This document shows positions 35,614 through 44,918 of a DNA stretch of 64,000 nucleotides, in pieces. Source of the DNA: Buxus sempervirens (taxonomy: Eukaryota > Streptophyta > Magnoliopsida > Buxales > Buxaceae); contig OX387182.1 of the NCBI GenBank assembly GCA_947561395.2, positions 42,153,949 through 42,217,948 on the forward strand, given 5' to 3'. Below the pieces are notes generated by a model. That model ran no database searches, had not been told where the DNA came from, and was given only the letters and a program-made list of their open reading frames with translations. Every line of letters begins with the position of its first letter. Position 1 is the first letter of the stretch. The position numbers were made by a program, and so were the translations under genes.

Positions 35614-38600
35614 TATTGGAGTTTTTTTTTGGAAGCCGCGTCAGTTTGCCGAACTAACGCTGCTTCAAAGGTAAGGGGAGTTTCCTCCCAATTAGTTAGT
35701 ACAAAATTTTGGGGAGCAGGGGAAATAGGGAAAGCCTGTTCCTCAAACCCAGCATCCGATGCCATCATCACCGGGTGGGTACTGCCCTTTTCTGCTACGG
35801 GGCTCAGTTCAGAAATGACCTTGTCTGGAACCTTTACTGCGGCCCAGTCAATAAACGGCAGTTCCATGTCTGCCCCTGTCTTTTCGCCTTCAGTCATGGC
35901 GAAGAATGCACCAACATCTTCAGAAAAGTCCACCTGCTGCTCGGGCTGTGGTCCAGGCCCATCCACTGCTTCCAGTATTGGAGATGGGTTATAGGGTTGT
36001 AGGGCCGAAACAACAGGCTTCTGAAATGGGTTGACATTTCGGTATGGGGGTTTGGACTGGTCCATGGGAGGAGAAATTTGGATTATGTAGGAGGGTTTTG
36101 GAAAGTTCACCCTCAGATGTGGGAGTTTTCCTTTGCTTCTGCTCTCCCCTTCTTCGTGCTTCATTCTTCTCCAGCCTCTGGGCTTGAAGCCCAACCCTAC
36201 CTTGGGGATCAGTTTCTTAGCCGTGATTGGCTCCACCATCCCCTGCAGATTGATCCCCAGGCCTTTCCCTGGGTGAAAGTGGTATTTTTCCATCACTTTC
36301 TTGACCATTTTTTCTGTAGTGGTCCCCTTTTCTTTCTTTTTCTCACACCCCCTAGGTATGTAATTTACCGCCTCAAATTGAAATGAGTGGAATGCAATCT
36401 TGTCAACAGTCAAGTCCACATTGATTAGGGGTACATCAGGTGACACGATAGGCGGCACCAAGTTTTCGGCTAGGACTGTTATCACCCTTTGCCCTCTTAT
36501 GTATTTCACCCTCTGGTGGAGCGTGGATGGTATTGCCCTAGCCGAATGTATCCATGGCCTCCCTAGGAGCAGATTGAAGGCTGCGGGTATATCTATCACC
36601 TCAAATGTGATGTTAAAGATATTCGGCCCAATTGTGACCGGCAGTTCAATCTCCCCTAGGGAGTGGGTCTTGGAGCTATCAAAAGCCCTAACTATCCGCC
36701 CATTTCTTTTGATCCTTGACTGGTCCAGACCCAGCTTGGTAAAAGTGATTAACGGGCAAACGTTTAACGCTGACCCGTTGTCAATTAAAACCCGTGCAAC
36801 CATGCAGCCCTTACAAAGCACAGTGATGTGCAAAGGGTCCACATGATAACACCCACCTGGGCTGATTTCACCCTCTGAGAAACTTATCACATTATGTGAC
36901 AAGATTTGACCAACCATTTTACCAAGCTGGTCTGGATCAATGGTCTGGGATACGTGCGCACTCTGTAGCACCCTTAACAATGCATCCCTATGCTTTTCAG
37001 AATTCAGCAAAAGGCCCAGTATTGAAATCTGGGCCGGGACCTTGTTTAGCTGATCCACAAGATTAAATTCACTTTTCTTTATTATTTTTATGAGGTCTGC
37101 TGCCTCATTTTCTGCACCCTGGGGGGTGTCTTCTCCCACTTTGTTTTTTCCTTTCTGTTTTCTTTTTTCTTCATTTTCTTTTTTTTCTTTCTCTACTTCT
37201 GTCTCCTTCTCTTTCTCTTCACCCCCTGCACATCTCCCTGACCTCGTCATGAGGTTCACCTCCTCCTGGTTCGGGTTTCTAACCGCTGGAACCGTAGCCG
37301 TGATTCCCTCGCTGTAATTCCATGGTACAGCGGCCTCAGAATAGGCTAGTTTAGGGATGTTAACCACTAATGGCTGGAGTTTGGACCGGGATGTATGGGC
37401 CGGTTTAGGGATAGTATGGGCTGGCTGCACATTTACAACCAAGGGTTGAAGTTTGGATTTGGTGGGGACAGAAGAAGTGATGGAAGCAGTGGTGGGGTCA
37501 AGATTGATGACCAGTGGAGCCTTAGACGGCTTGGATGGGGAACAAGTGGGTGGACTGCAATTGAAGACCAATGTGGGCCTTGCAGTATTTATCTGGGCTA
37601 TCAGAGAAGAGACCCGGTTCAAAGAGGAACTTATGTCCTCAGCAGCTGTATTGTTTTTTTGGGAGACCATGTTGATCTCCTCTTCCTCCTCTTCTGGGAA
37701 AAATCGGACCTGGACCGTGGTCCCCACAGGGGCTATGAGCTGAGATGGGTCAAAGGCCCTTCTCGTGGTGGATATGGCAGAGATGGAGTTGGATGGGCCT
37801 GCCCCATTGTGGTAAGGCAGAGGGTTCTGCCCAATATCATTCCCGGACGGGGCCGGTGCAGCAGTGTTGAACACCAAGGCCTTCTGGTCCAACAAATCCT
37901 GGACTGCATGCTTCAATACCCAGCAGGTATCAGTAGAATGCCCCGGTGCACCCATGTGGAAATCACAGGTGACCGATGTGTCAAAATTTCTCCCTTTCGG
38001 GGCATTTGGGTTAGGCTCCTTCAGAGTCAAGTATTCCCCTTTCAGCAGGGTTGGCAGTAGTTGGGACAGAGATATGGGTAGAGGGGTGAAAACCCGGTTC
38101 TTTCTTGCTGTGAACCAAGCATCCCGCTCCTCCTTAGAAAAAGTCCTCCTTGTGTTAGCTGGCACAGAGGGAGAGAAGTTGACATTCAGCGGGGTCTGGT
38201 ACGACTGCTGGGCCTGCTGGGCCTGTTGGGGTGCCGAGATGTTGACGTGAAGTGGCTTCTTAGCTGGAGGAGCCTGGACCAGGTTCACCTCCCCTTCTTT
38301 TCGGGCCCCTGTCTTTTTAAACCCGGCCCCTTTCTTCTGGGCCATGGAGGCAGAGGAATCAGACTGCCCCGTCAGAGTAGAGTAGTCTATCAGCCGTCCT
38401 GACCTGACCCCTTCCTCAATCCGGTCCGCCACTTGTACCAAGGCAGCAAAGTTGGTGGTGATCTGACCCACCAGATGGTTGTAAAAGGGCTGCCCCAGTG
38501 TGCCCATAAATGTGGAGATCATCTCCGGCTCTTGCATAGGTGGCCTGACCTGGGAGGCGGCCTCTCTCCATCTCTTGGCGTACTGCCGTACCGGTTCATC

Positions 38601-39317
38601 TTTCCCCTTGGTCATCCTCATCATGTCGTACCGGTCTGGCACGATCTCAGAGTTGAACTTATATTGGTCCAGGAAAGCGTCGGCTAGGTCCTTCCACCTC
38701 CTGATTCTTCCATGGTCCACTGTAGCGAACCACCGAAGGGCTGACCCGGTCAGACTCCTCTGGAAGAGCTGGATCAGTATTCCATCGTCCCGGCCAAACT
38801 GGCACAGGGCCCCGCAGTATAGTTTCAGATGGCTTAATGGGCAGCCCGTGCCATCAAACTTGTCAAAATCCGGGCACCTGAACTTAGCCGGTAGACAGAC
38901 GTCCGGGTACATGCACAGGTCCTCGAAGGTGGTGCCTGCATGGCTGCCTCCCCCCTTCACCTCTTTCAGCTCTGCCTGGATTCTTTCTATCCTCAGCAGC
39001 ATTTTCTTTTCCATCTCATCTCGGGCCTTTTCTTTCTCCAGCTCTTTCTCAGACTCCGCCATATTTTCCCTGATCAGAATGGGTTCAGGGACTGGTTCAG
39101 AAATGGGCTCAGGCATGGGCTGAACCGGAGGCGGAATGTAGGCCTGAGGTGGTGGTGCCTGATGGGAAGTAGATGCCTGGTTTGGGGCTTGGGCCTGTTG
39201 GGCCTGAGCCGCCAGTAGGTCTCCCAGCATTTTGGCCAGACCGGCCACTTGCTCCTGCAGTTGAGTAAAGTCCTGAGCAGGGACGGTAGCTTGGGCTTGG
39301 TTCTCTTCAGTATTCAT
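35613..39317 (-). CDS. gag-pro polyprotein
   Basis: The frame is 1234 residues from ATG 39315-39317 to TAG 35613-35615. A Gln/Pro-rich N-terminus and coiled segment (85-120) precede the capsid-type gag domain (about 145-305, with LTGSALRWF). A Cys/His stretch CDFHMGAPGHSTDTC lies near 451-465. A low-complexity linker with a Lys/Glu-rich patch (700-725) leads to the aspartic protease (VLIDNGSALNVCP, about 843-855). A G-patch-like segment follows (about 1010-1047, HPGKGLGINLQGM). The protease active-site triplet is DNG rather than DTG/DSG. No stops interrupt it. Pol follows in the -1 frame. Confidence 0.9.
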   Translation of the reverse strand: MNTEENQAQATVPAQDFTQLQEQVAGLAKMLGDLLAAQAQQAQAPNQASTSHQAPPPQAYIPPPVQPMPEPISEPVPEPILIRENMAESEKELEKEKARDEMEKKMLLRIERIQAELKEVKGGGSHAGTTFEDLCMYPDVCLPAKFRCPDFDKFDGTGCPLSHLKLYCGALCQFGRDDGILIQLFQRSLTGSALRWFATVDHGRIRRWKDLADAFLDQYKFNSEIVPDRYDMMRMTKGKDEPVRQYAKRWREAASQVRPPMQEPEMISTFMGTLGQPFYNHLVGQITTNFAALVQVADRIEEGVRSGRLIDYSTLTGQSDSSASMAQKKGAGFKKTGARKEGEVNLVQAPPAKKPLHVNISAPQQAQQAQQSYQTPLNVNFSPSVPANTRRTFSKEERDAWFTARKNRVFTPLPISLSQLLPTLLKGEYLTLKEPNPNAPKGRNFDTSVTCDFHMGAPGHSTDTCWVLKHAVQDLLDQKALVFNTAAPAPSGNDIGQNPLPYHNGAGPSNSISAISTTRRAFDPSQLIAPVGTTVQVRFFPEEEEEEINMVSQKNNTAAEDISSSLNRVSSLIAQINTARPTLVFNCSPPTCSPSKPSKAPLVINLDPTTASITSSVPTKSKLQPLVVNVQPAHTIPKPAHTSRSKLQPLVVNIPKLAYSEAAVPWNYSEGITATVPAVRNPNQEEVNLMTRSGRCAGGEEKEKETEVEKEKKENEEKRKQKGKNKVGEDTPQGAENEAADLIKIIKKSEFNLVDQLNKVPAQISILGLLLNSEKHRDALLRVLQSAHVSQTIDPDQLGKMVGQILSHNVISFSEGEISPGGCYHVDPLHITVLCKGCMVARVLIDNGSALNVCPLITFTKLGLDQSRIKRNGRIVRAFDSSKTHSLGEIELPVTIGPNIFNITFEVIDIPAAFNLLLGRPWIHSARAIPSTLHQRVKYIRGQRVITVLAENLVPPIVSPDVPLINVDLTVDKIAFHSFQFEAVNYIPRGCEKKKEKGTTTEKMVKKVMEKYHFHPGKGLGINLQGMVEPITAKKLIPKVGLGFKPRGWRRMKHEEGESRSKGKLPHLRVNFPKPSYIIQISPPMDQSKPPYRNVNPFQKPVVSALQPYNPSPILEAVDGPGPQPEQQVDFSEDVGAFFAMTEGEKTGADMELPFIDWAAVKVPDKVISELSPVAEKGSTHPVMMASDAGFEEQAFPISPAPQNFVLTNWEETPLTFEAALVRQTDAASKKKLQ
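35622..35630 (-). promoter_or_regulatory. A9 slippery run at the gag-pro/pol junction
   Basis: Nine A on the minus strand, six bases before the gag TAG. Pol is open in the -1 frame from here, so a -1 slip would fuse gag-pro to pol. Splicing, documented for Ogre elements, is the alternative; TTCTATTTTTTTAG near 35512-35525 could be an acceptor. Confidence 0.5.
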
Positions 39318-39529
39318 TGTTCTGGCTTTGGATCTAGTTACTGGAGCAATGATTGCAAGTGTACTTGGGTTGAATGTACCTGAGAAAAAAATGAATAGAA
39401 CATGTTAGCTTCCACTTAACTTGAGTCACACCCCTATATATGTAAACCAGTAGGTTAGGTGAACACCAGCCAGAAAAAATTTTTTGTTTTTGTTTTTGTT
39501 TTTTTTTTGTTTTGAGTTGGAATATTCTA

Positions 39530-40640
39530 GGGCTTCCAAGGGTCCCAAATTTTTTTGATTTGATTGATAAAAATAACCAACCAAGGTTTTCATTTTTTTT
39601 TTGATTTGATTGATAAAAATAACCAACCAAAGGTATCTTGAAATATTCTATCCAAGTATCCCACAAATGTTTTGATTTGATTGATAAAAATAACCAACCA
39701 AAGGTGTCTTGGACTACTCTATCCAAGTATCCCACAAATGTTTTGATTTGATTGATAAAAATAACCAACCAAAGGTGTCTTGGACTACTCTATCCAAGTA
39801 TCCCACAAATGTTTTGATTTGATTGATAAAAATAACCAACCAAAGGTGTCTTGGACTACTCTATCCCAGTATCCCACAAATGTTTTGATTTGATTGATAA
39901 AAATAACCAACCAAAGGTGTCTTGGAATACTCTATCCCAGTATCCCACAAATGTTTTGATTTGATTGATAAAAATAACCAACCAAAGGTGTCTTGGAATA
40001 TTCTAGGGCTTCCAAGTATCCCACAAATGTTTTGATTTGATTGATAAAAATAACCAACCAAAGGTGTCTTGGAATATTCTATCCAAGTATCCCACAAATG
40101 TTCTGATTTGATTGATAAAAATAACCAACCAAAGGTTTTCATTTTTTTTATTTGATTTGATTGATAAAAATAACCAACCAAAGGTTTTCATGGAATATTC
40201 TAGGGCTTCCAAGTGTCCCATTTTTTTTTTGATTTGATTGATAAAAATAACCAACCAAAGGTTTTCATGGAATATTCTAGGGCTTCCAAGGGTCCCAATT
40301 TTTTTTTTGATTTTTTTTGATTTGATTGATGAAAATAACCAACCAAGGTTTTCATGGAATATTCTAGGGCTTCCAAGGGTCCCAAATTTTTTTTTTGATT
40401 TTTTTTTTTGATTTGATTGATGAAAATAACCAACCAAGGTTTTCATGGAATATTCTAGGGCTTCCAAGGGTCCCAATTTTTTTGATTTGATTGATAAAAA
40501 TAACCAACCAAGGTTTTCATGGAATATTCTAGGGCTTCCAAGTGTCCCACTTTTTTTTTGATTTGATTGATAAAAATAACCAACCAAGGTTTTCATTTTT
40601 TTTTTTTGATTTGATTGATAAAAATAACCAACCAAAGGTT
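39530..40640 (-). repeat. 71 bp tandem repeat, about 16 units
   Basis: The core GATTGATAAAAATAACCAAC recurs about 16 times. Full-length units (39660-40100) are 71-72 bp and include a CTTGGA..TATC..CCCACAAATG part; outer units carry T-run insertions and CATGGAATATTC variants. On the minus strand several frames stay open across the array (up to 210 codons), but 71 is not a multiple of three and no ATG context or domain supports a protein. Confidence 0.9.
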
Positions 40641-40931
40641 TTTTTTTTCTTCTTCAAATTTGCTGAATTTTCTCAGTTTTCAAGTTCCAGAGTTTGATTG
40701 ACACATGTTTGAGTTGAGTTGGTGTCAAAAAATATGACACCTTGGTTTCCTCTTTGATTTTCAAACTTAGGTTAAATCCTGAAATAATATTTTATTTTGT
40801 TTGTTTTTCTTTTTTTTCTTTTTGGGAACATTTTTTATGTCCTTTTTGGGGTGCCTAAGGATGATCCACAGTGTTTTAGGCATTTTATTCTGAAAACTTG
40901 GGCTGAAAAGCCAATTTGTGCATTTTTGAAC

Positions 40932-41073
40932 GTATCCGGTATAACATTCCGGATAATAATATGCCTTATTGTATCCGGTTACCATAACCGGATTCACGCA
41001 TATGCCTTTTTATCCGGAAATATGTACCGGATATGAACAGGGTTGTTATTAACCGGTCTGAGTTGCCGGTTAT
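40932..41073 (-). promoter_or_regulatory. Palindrome array in the 5' leader
   Basis: Four units at 40932, 40971, 41010 and 41049 at exact 39 bp spacing. The last has arms TAACCGG and CCGGTTA, a paired change from TATCCGG/CCGGATA. It lies about 1.6 kb before gag. Confidence 0.88.
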
Positions 41074-41875
41074 TGCCGAAATGGCCTTTTTTGACTCATT
41101 TTTTTCACCAGATTTGATTTTTTTTTTCATTCCCAATTGATGTTCACCTTAATTTGACCTTCAAAACTTGCCCCAAATTGGGCTTGGACATTATATTTGC
41201 AAAATCCCCAAATTCATGAAAAGAACATGGTTTTACCTTGCCACCTTGTATTACCTTCATTTAATATGGTATTCACATTATACCTTGGCCTGTAAAACAT
41301 GCAAACGGCCTTCCCACATTTACACCCAATTCCCCAAACGCAATTGTGTGCTTTTAGCCGAAAACGTGTTTCTCCACCTTCAAGCGTATGGTTTTTGGGT
41401 TTTGGCTTAATTGGCAACTTAGAACTCAAGTCTAGTGATGCCCGGAATCGAATCACAGATCCCATTGTCATCACATCATTGACCCAAATTCTAAGGTAAA
41501 TGTTTTCACTTTCGCTTTCCGAAGTCACGACCTCGGTGCGCCAAGCTACACACATTCATGGTTCAACTTCCTAATAGGTAAAGGGTAGGCTGTGCAAATT
41601 GTTTCAAGTGCTCAAGTGCAATTTTAAATTGTGGTAACATTCACAACGTCCCAGCCCCTTGCCACTCTTTTTCGTAGCCATGCATTCAATTTCAAGCCAA
41701 GGTACTAATGACAAAGATAATGAAGCTAAATACAAGCAAGCAAGCACCAAAGTAACTAAATATGCACAAAAAATATTACATGCCCAAAAAGTGTTATACA
41801 AAACATGTCATTTGTACAAACAACCATTAAATCATGTAAGCATGCTTGAAACTCAAAAGCATTCCCTAAAATCCC

Positions 41876-42210
41876 CGATTTCATGCTCTTTTTCATGCTC
41901 AAAGTATACCATTTCTACCCCAAATTGGAGCCTAAAATTTTAGCACTACTTGACATGATACCAAAGTGTTTCAATGAGGTAAAACATGCTTAAAATTTCC
42001 AGAAATATGCACTAAAATTTTTAGATTTCTCATGCTCAAAAGTGCATCATTTATACCCCAAATTAAAGCCTAAAATTCTAGCAACTACTTGACATGGTAT
42101 ATTGGTGAACATACTAAAAAAAAACCACAATGTGCACTAAAATTCCAGATTTCATGCTCTTGGTTTTCATGCTCAAATTGAATCCCCCTATACCCCAAAT
42201 CAAAGGCATG
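41876..42210 (-). repeat. Degenerate 130-145 bp repeats
   Basis: Three imperfect copies start near TTTCATGCTC at about 41880, 42025 and 42150. Each contains TACCCCAAAT followed by a CCTAAAATT or AAGGCATGG block. Probably old tandem duplications in the leader. Confidence 0.5.
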
Positions 42211-42573
42211 GCATAACAAAAATTTTTAAGCACAAAAAGGCATGCTTTATAGGAATCATGTTTGAATACCCAAAAATTCTGAACTCCTAGATTTCATGAT
42301 ACTAATTCTCATATTCAAACCATGGTATTCAAAATTCAAATTAGAGCATGTTATCACCAAATACAACCAAATCATGCTTCAAGATAGGCTTTACCTAAAT
42401 CAACCTTTATGCAACATCAAGTAAAATATACATGACTTGATTCATATAAAATTCAAAAGCATCCCAATCTGATTTAGAATATAACATTATGCACAAATAA
42501 AACAAAAAAAATAGCAAGCATTCAAAAGTGATGAAAAAGCATGAATATACACAAAATGGCTTAAATCCACAAC

Positions 42574-42591
42574 TCCCCAGCAGAGTCGCCA
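42574..42591 (-). other. Primer binding site, tRNA-Arg type
   Basis: TGGCGACTCTGCTGGGGA on the minus strand, two bases after the 5' LTR. Complementarity to a plant tRNA-Arg 3' end is the reported primer type for Ogre/Tat elements. The match is from memory and should be aligned to tRNA sequences. Confidence 0.8.
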
Positions 42592-44473
42592 GTTGTGAGA
42601 CATGGGAAAAAATCACCGGAAGATGATCGTCCCTCCGTCAACACACGGGCTCAACGCAAAAATTGGGAAAGTCGCCACCATTCATGATTTTGGGGTGAGA
42701 ATGGACACCAAAAGAGTTCAAAAATAAGCAAAAATAGCCAAAAGACAAATTCTAGGGTAAAAATAACCCTACTTGAAAATCAAGTCCAGAGATGGGTAAG
42801 GGGATTAATTATGAACGGGGGAAGGTGTTAGGCACCCCCATTCATCCACACGAAGTGGTTGCCAAGTGTATGTTCATGCTAAAAAGAAAATAAGAAGCTT
42901 GCTAAAAATCATGAAAAAGCCTTGAAAAAGGAACAATGTATGATATTTCCACATGAAGATCTAAATGGATTTTAGATCATCTCTTATGTCAATATCACTT
43001 CTGAAATATCTCAAAAGATGGAAATCAAAGCAAAAGTGGCAAAAACCAAGTTGAGGCAAATCCGGGAATTTTGGTAAAAAGTAAGATCCTTTGTCTTGAA
43101 ATCATTCAAATCCAATTCTGAATTGAACCAAACCAAATCCATTTGAAAGATTAGGGTAAATAAGAGTCTTATGCAAAATTTCACTTCATTCCGATGAAAA
43201 TCCTAGGAGTTATGCTCCTTTGAAATTGCTGCTGGGGATTTTTAAAAGTGGTAAGTGGGCAACTTTGGAAAATTGTCTAGAAAAATCCCCTATACAAAAG
43301 TCCACGAAATTTGGTGTGATTGAAGTTTGTATGGCCATCTTTCCATAGAAACTAGCCTCATACAAAAATCCCTTCGGATGTGCCTTGGGTGGTCTCCCGA
43401 ACAGGCCCCGAAGATCACAGATTTACCCAGAAAAATGCAAATGAGCAGTTCTGAGTAAATCGGCTACCAATAATTCAAATGGAATCCAAAAAATATGAAA
43501 CCAACTGGATTTGAAAATAGACTCATAAAGGAGTACTCAGAAACAAAAATCACTCGAATCGGACTTAAAACGAACACATGGCGGTCCGTCGAAGTGACAA
43601 GTTCTGTACTTGGACCTGAACTGTCCACTCAACTTCGACAGATAGGTGTCAAAAATCGGCTAGATAGAAAATCATGAAATTTGGTGGACATAAACTAGAC
43701 AGCCTCACCTTTCCCATGGTTCTGGAATCGCCCCAAAATTCATCCGGATGATGAAGTTACGGACGTCCGAAGTAGGGGTACAGGTGCTGTCAAGCTAAGC
43801 CACTTTTGAGTAAAACCAAGTCCGAAAATTGATAAAAATGAAATTCGTGTAAGATGAACACAAATACTTTAAAATCATCCGAAAAGCATTTCAGAATTGA
43901 TTGAGGTCATTTATTTGAGATTTATCACAATAAATGCAATAAACCCCAAATATGAGCCTACCCCGCCAAAATAGTGATATGTGTGAAAAAGTGAAAAAAA
44001 CCAAGCAAGATCCATACACATGCATATAGATTCAACAAAATAGGTTCTAGCATAGCTTAGGGTTCCGTTCCATTATCGTTTCCCTCTGTTCTCTTTAAGA
44101 TAATCAAGGGTACTTTTAATATAGAACGGTTTACAATCAATCAAAAAGGCCTTACGCTACATAGGTTCTAGCACTAGGGTCAATCCCCAGTCTCGTTTCT
44201 CCTAGATCCGCCTTCACGTTTTACGGCTAGGGGAGTCTTGAGATACTTTGAGCCGGGGAAGGATTTCCACACATACAAACAAGGCTTTACGCTACAGAAA
44301 GGTAGAAGAAGAGATCTAGATCTAGGAATGTAAAGACAGAAAATAAAAAGAAAAGTTGAGGCTTACCTGAGTGCTGGAGGCGATTCCACAGCGGTTTTCT
44401 TCTTCTCTTGGAGTTCTTCTTTGCGAGAATTCAAAACAAGAGTTGTGTGCCATTTGCTCAAGGAGGAGGCTCC

Positions 44474-44481
44474 TATTTATA
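44474..44481 (-). promoter_or_regulatory. TATA box in the 5' LTR
   Basis: TATAAATA on the minus strand, the promoter of the genomic transcript, identical in context to 24053-24060. Confidence 0.75.
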
Positions 44482-44637
44482 GGCAAGGGCTAAGGTCATT
44501 GGTAGACACAACTTAATGTCTAGAACCCCTCCAACCTAAACCCTAAGGTCATTTCCGCGATTTCCCCTCATTTAATGAGGGACATGATGGTAAAAGTGAA
44601 AAGCTCTCGGAAAACCCTAATTTTGAGCAAACTTAAG

Positions 44638-44779
44638 GTATCCGGTATATCAGACCGGATAACAAAGGGCCTTAAGGTATCCGGTACATGGTACCGGATA
44701 CGCTAAGGCCCACACGTATCCGGTATGAGTATCCGGATACGGGAAGGAGTACTTGTATCCGGATTGAGTATCTGGATAC
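44638..44779 (-). promoter_or_regulatory. U3 palindrome array of the 5' LTR
   Basis: Four units at 44638, 44677, 44716 and 44755. The last differs from the 3' LTR copy by one base (TCTGG for TCCGG), one of the few LTR differences. Confidence 0.9.
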
Positions 44780-44869
44780 ATGTAAAAGTCTATTTTCTTC
44801 AAATTCTGTGCTGGCTTTCCAGGAGATAATGATTTTTGATGATTGTTTGTGCAATTTGGGGTGTCTACA

Positions 44870-44918
44870 GGTACCACTCAAGTATACCTAAAGTATCCCC
44901 TAATTATCCCTAAGGTAC
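44870..44918 (+). repeat. GGTACC minisatellite, middle piece
   Basis: Begins with the right GGTAC duplication of the large element (44870-44874) and ends with the left GGTAC duplication of the solo LTR (44914-44918). Confidence 0.85.

Larger units (their letters stand above)
39318..42573 (-). other. 5' leader of the Tat element
   Basis: The 3.2 kb between PBS and gag contains the 71 bp tandem repeats (39530-40640), a palindrome array (40932-41073) and weak repeats near 41876-42210. The extra sense ORF found before gag in some Ogre elements is not seen here. Confidence 0.75.
22172..44869 (-). mobile_element. Complete Tat/Ogre-type Ty3 LTR retrotransposon, 22.7 kb
   Basis: Two 2.28 kb LTRs (TG..CA) bound the element with 5 bp GGTAC duplications. 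On the minus strand the order is 5' LTR, tRNA-Arg-type PBS, 3.2 kb leader with a 71 bp tandem repeat, gag-pro, pol (RT, RNase H, second RNase H, integrase), a 7.5 kb 3' region, PPT and 3' LTR. The 3' region carries two spliced genes on the opposite strand. Size, PBS type, dual RNase H, G-patch-like motif and extra antisense ORFs are features known for the Tat lineage. By eye the LTRs differ at about six bases plus one indel, so insertion is recent. It inserted into the LTR-F minisatellite. Confidence 0.95.
42594..44869 (-). repeat. 5' LTR of the Tat element (2276 bp)
   Basis: Near-identical to 22172-24448. It starts TGTGAGACATGGG and ends GGGGTGTCTACA on the plus strand. Its TATA box is at 44474-44481 and its palindrome array at 44638-44779. 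This copy drives the gag-pol transcript. Confidence 0.95.

Noticed and set aside
37395-38060. A 221-codon plus-strand ORF within gag
   Set aside because: It is the antisense shadow of the gag-pro frame, with no promoter, domain or conserved start.
39861-40635. Minus-strand ORFs of 106-210 codons in the 71 bp array
   Set aside because: The ORFs are the tandem repeat read in shifting frames. They have no domain or conserved start.
22172-44869. Endogenous pararetrovirus rather than retrotransposon
   Set aside because: Two LTRs, target duplications, PBS, PPT and an integrase domain are present, and no movement-protein region is seen. Tat-lineage Ty3 features fit fully.
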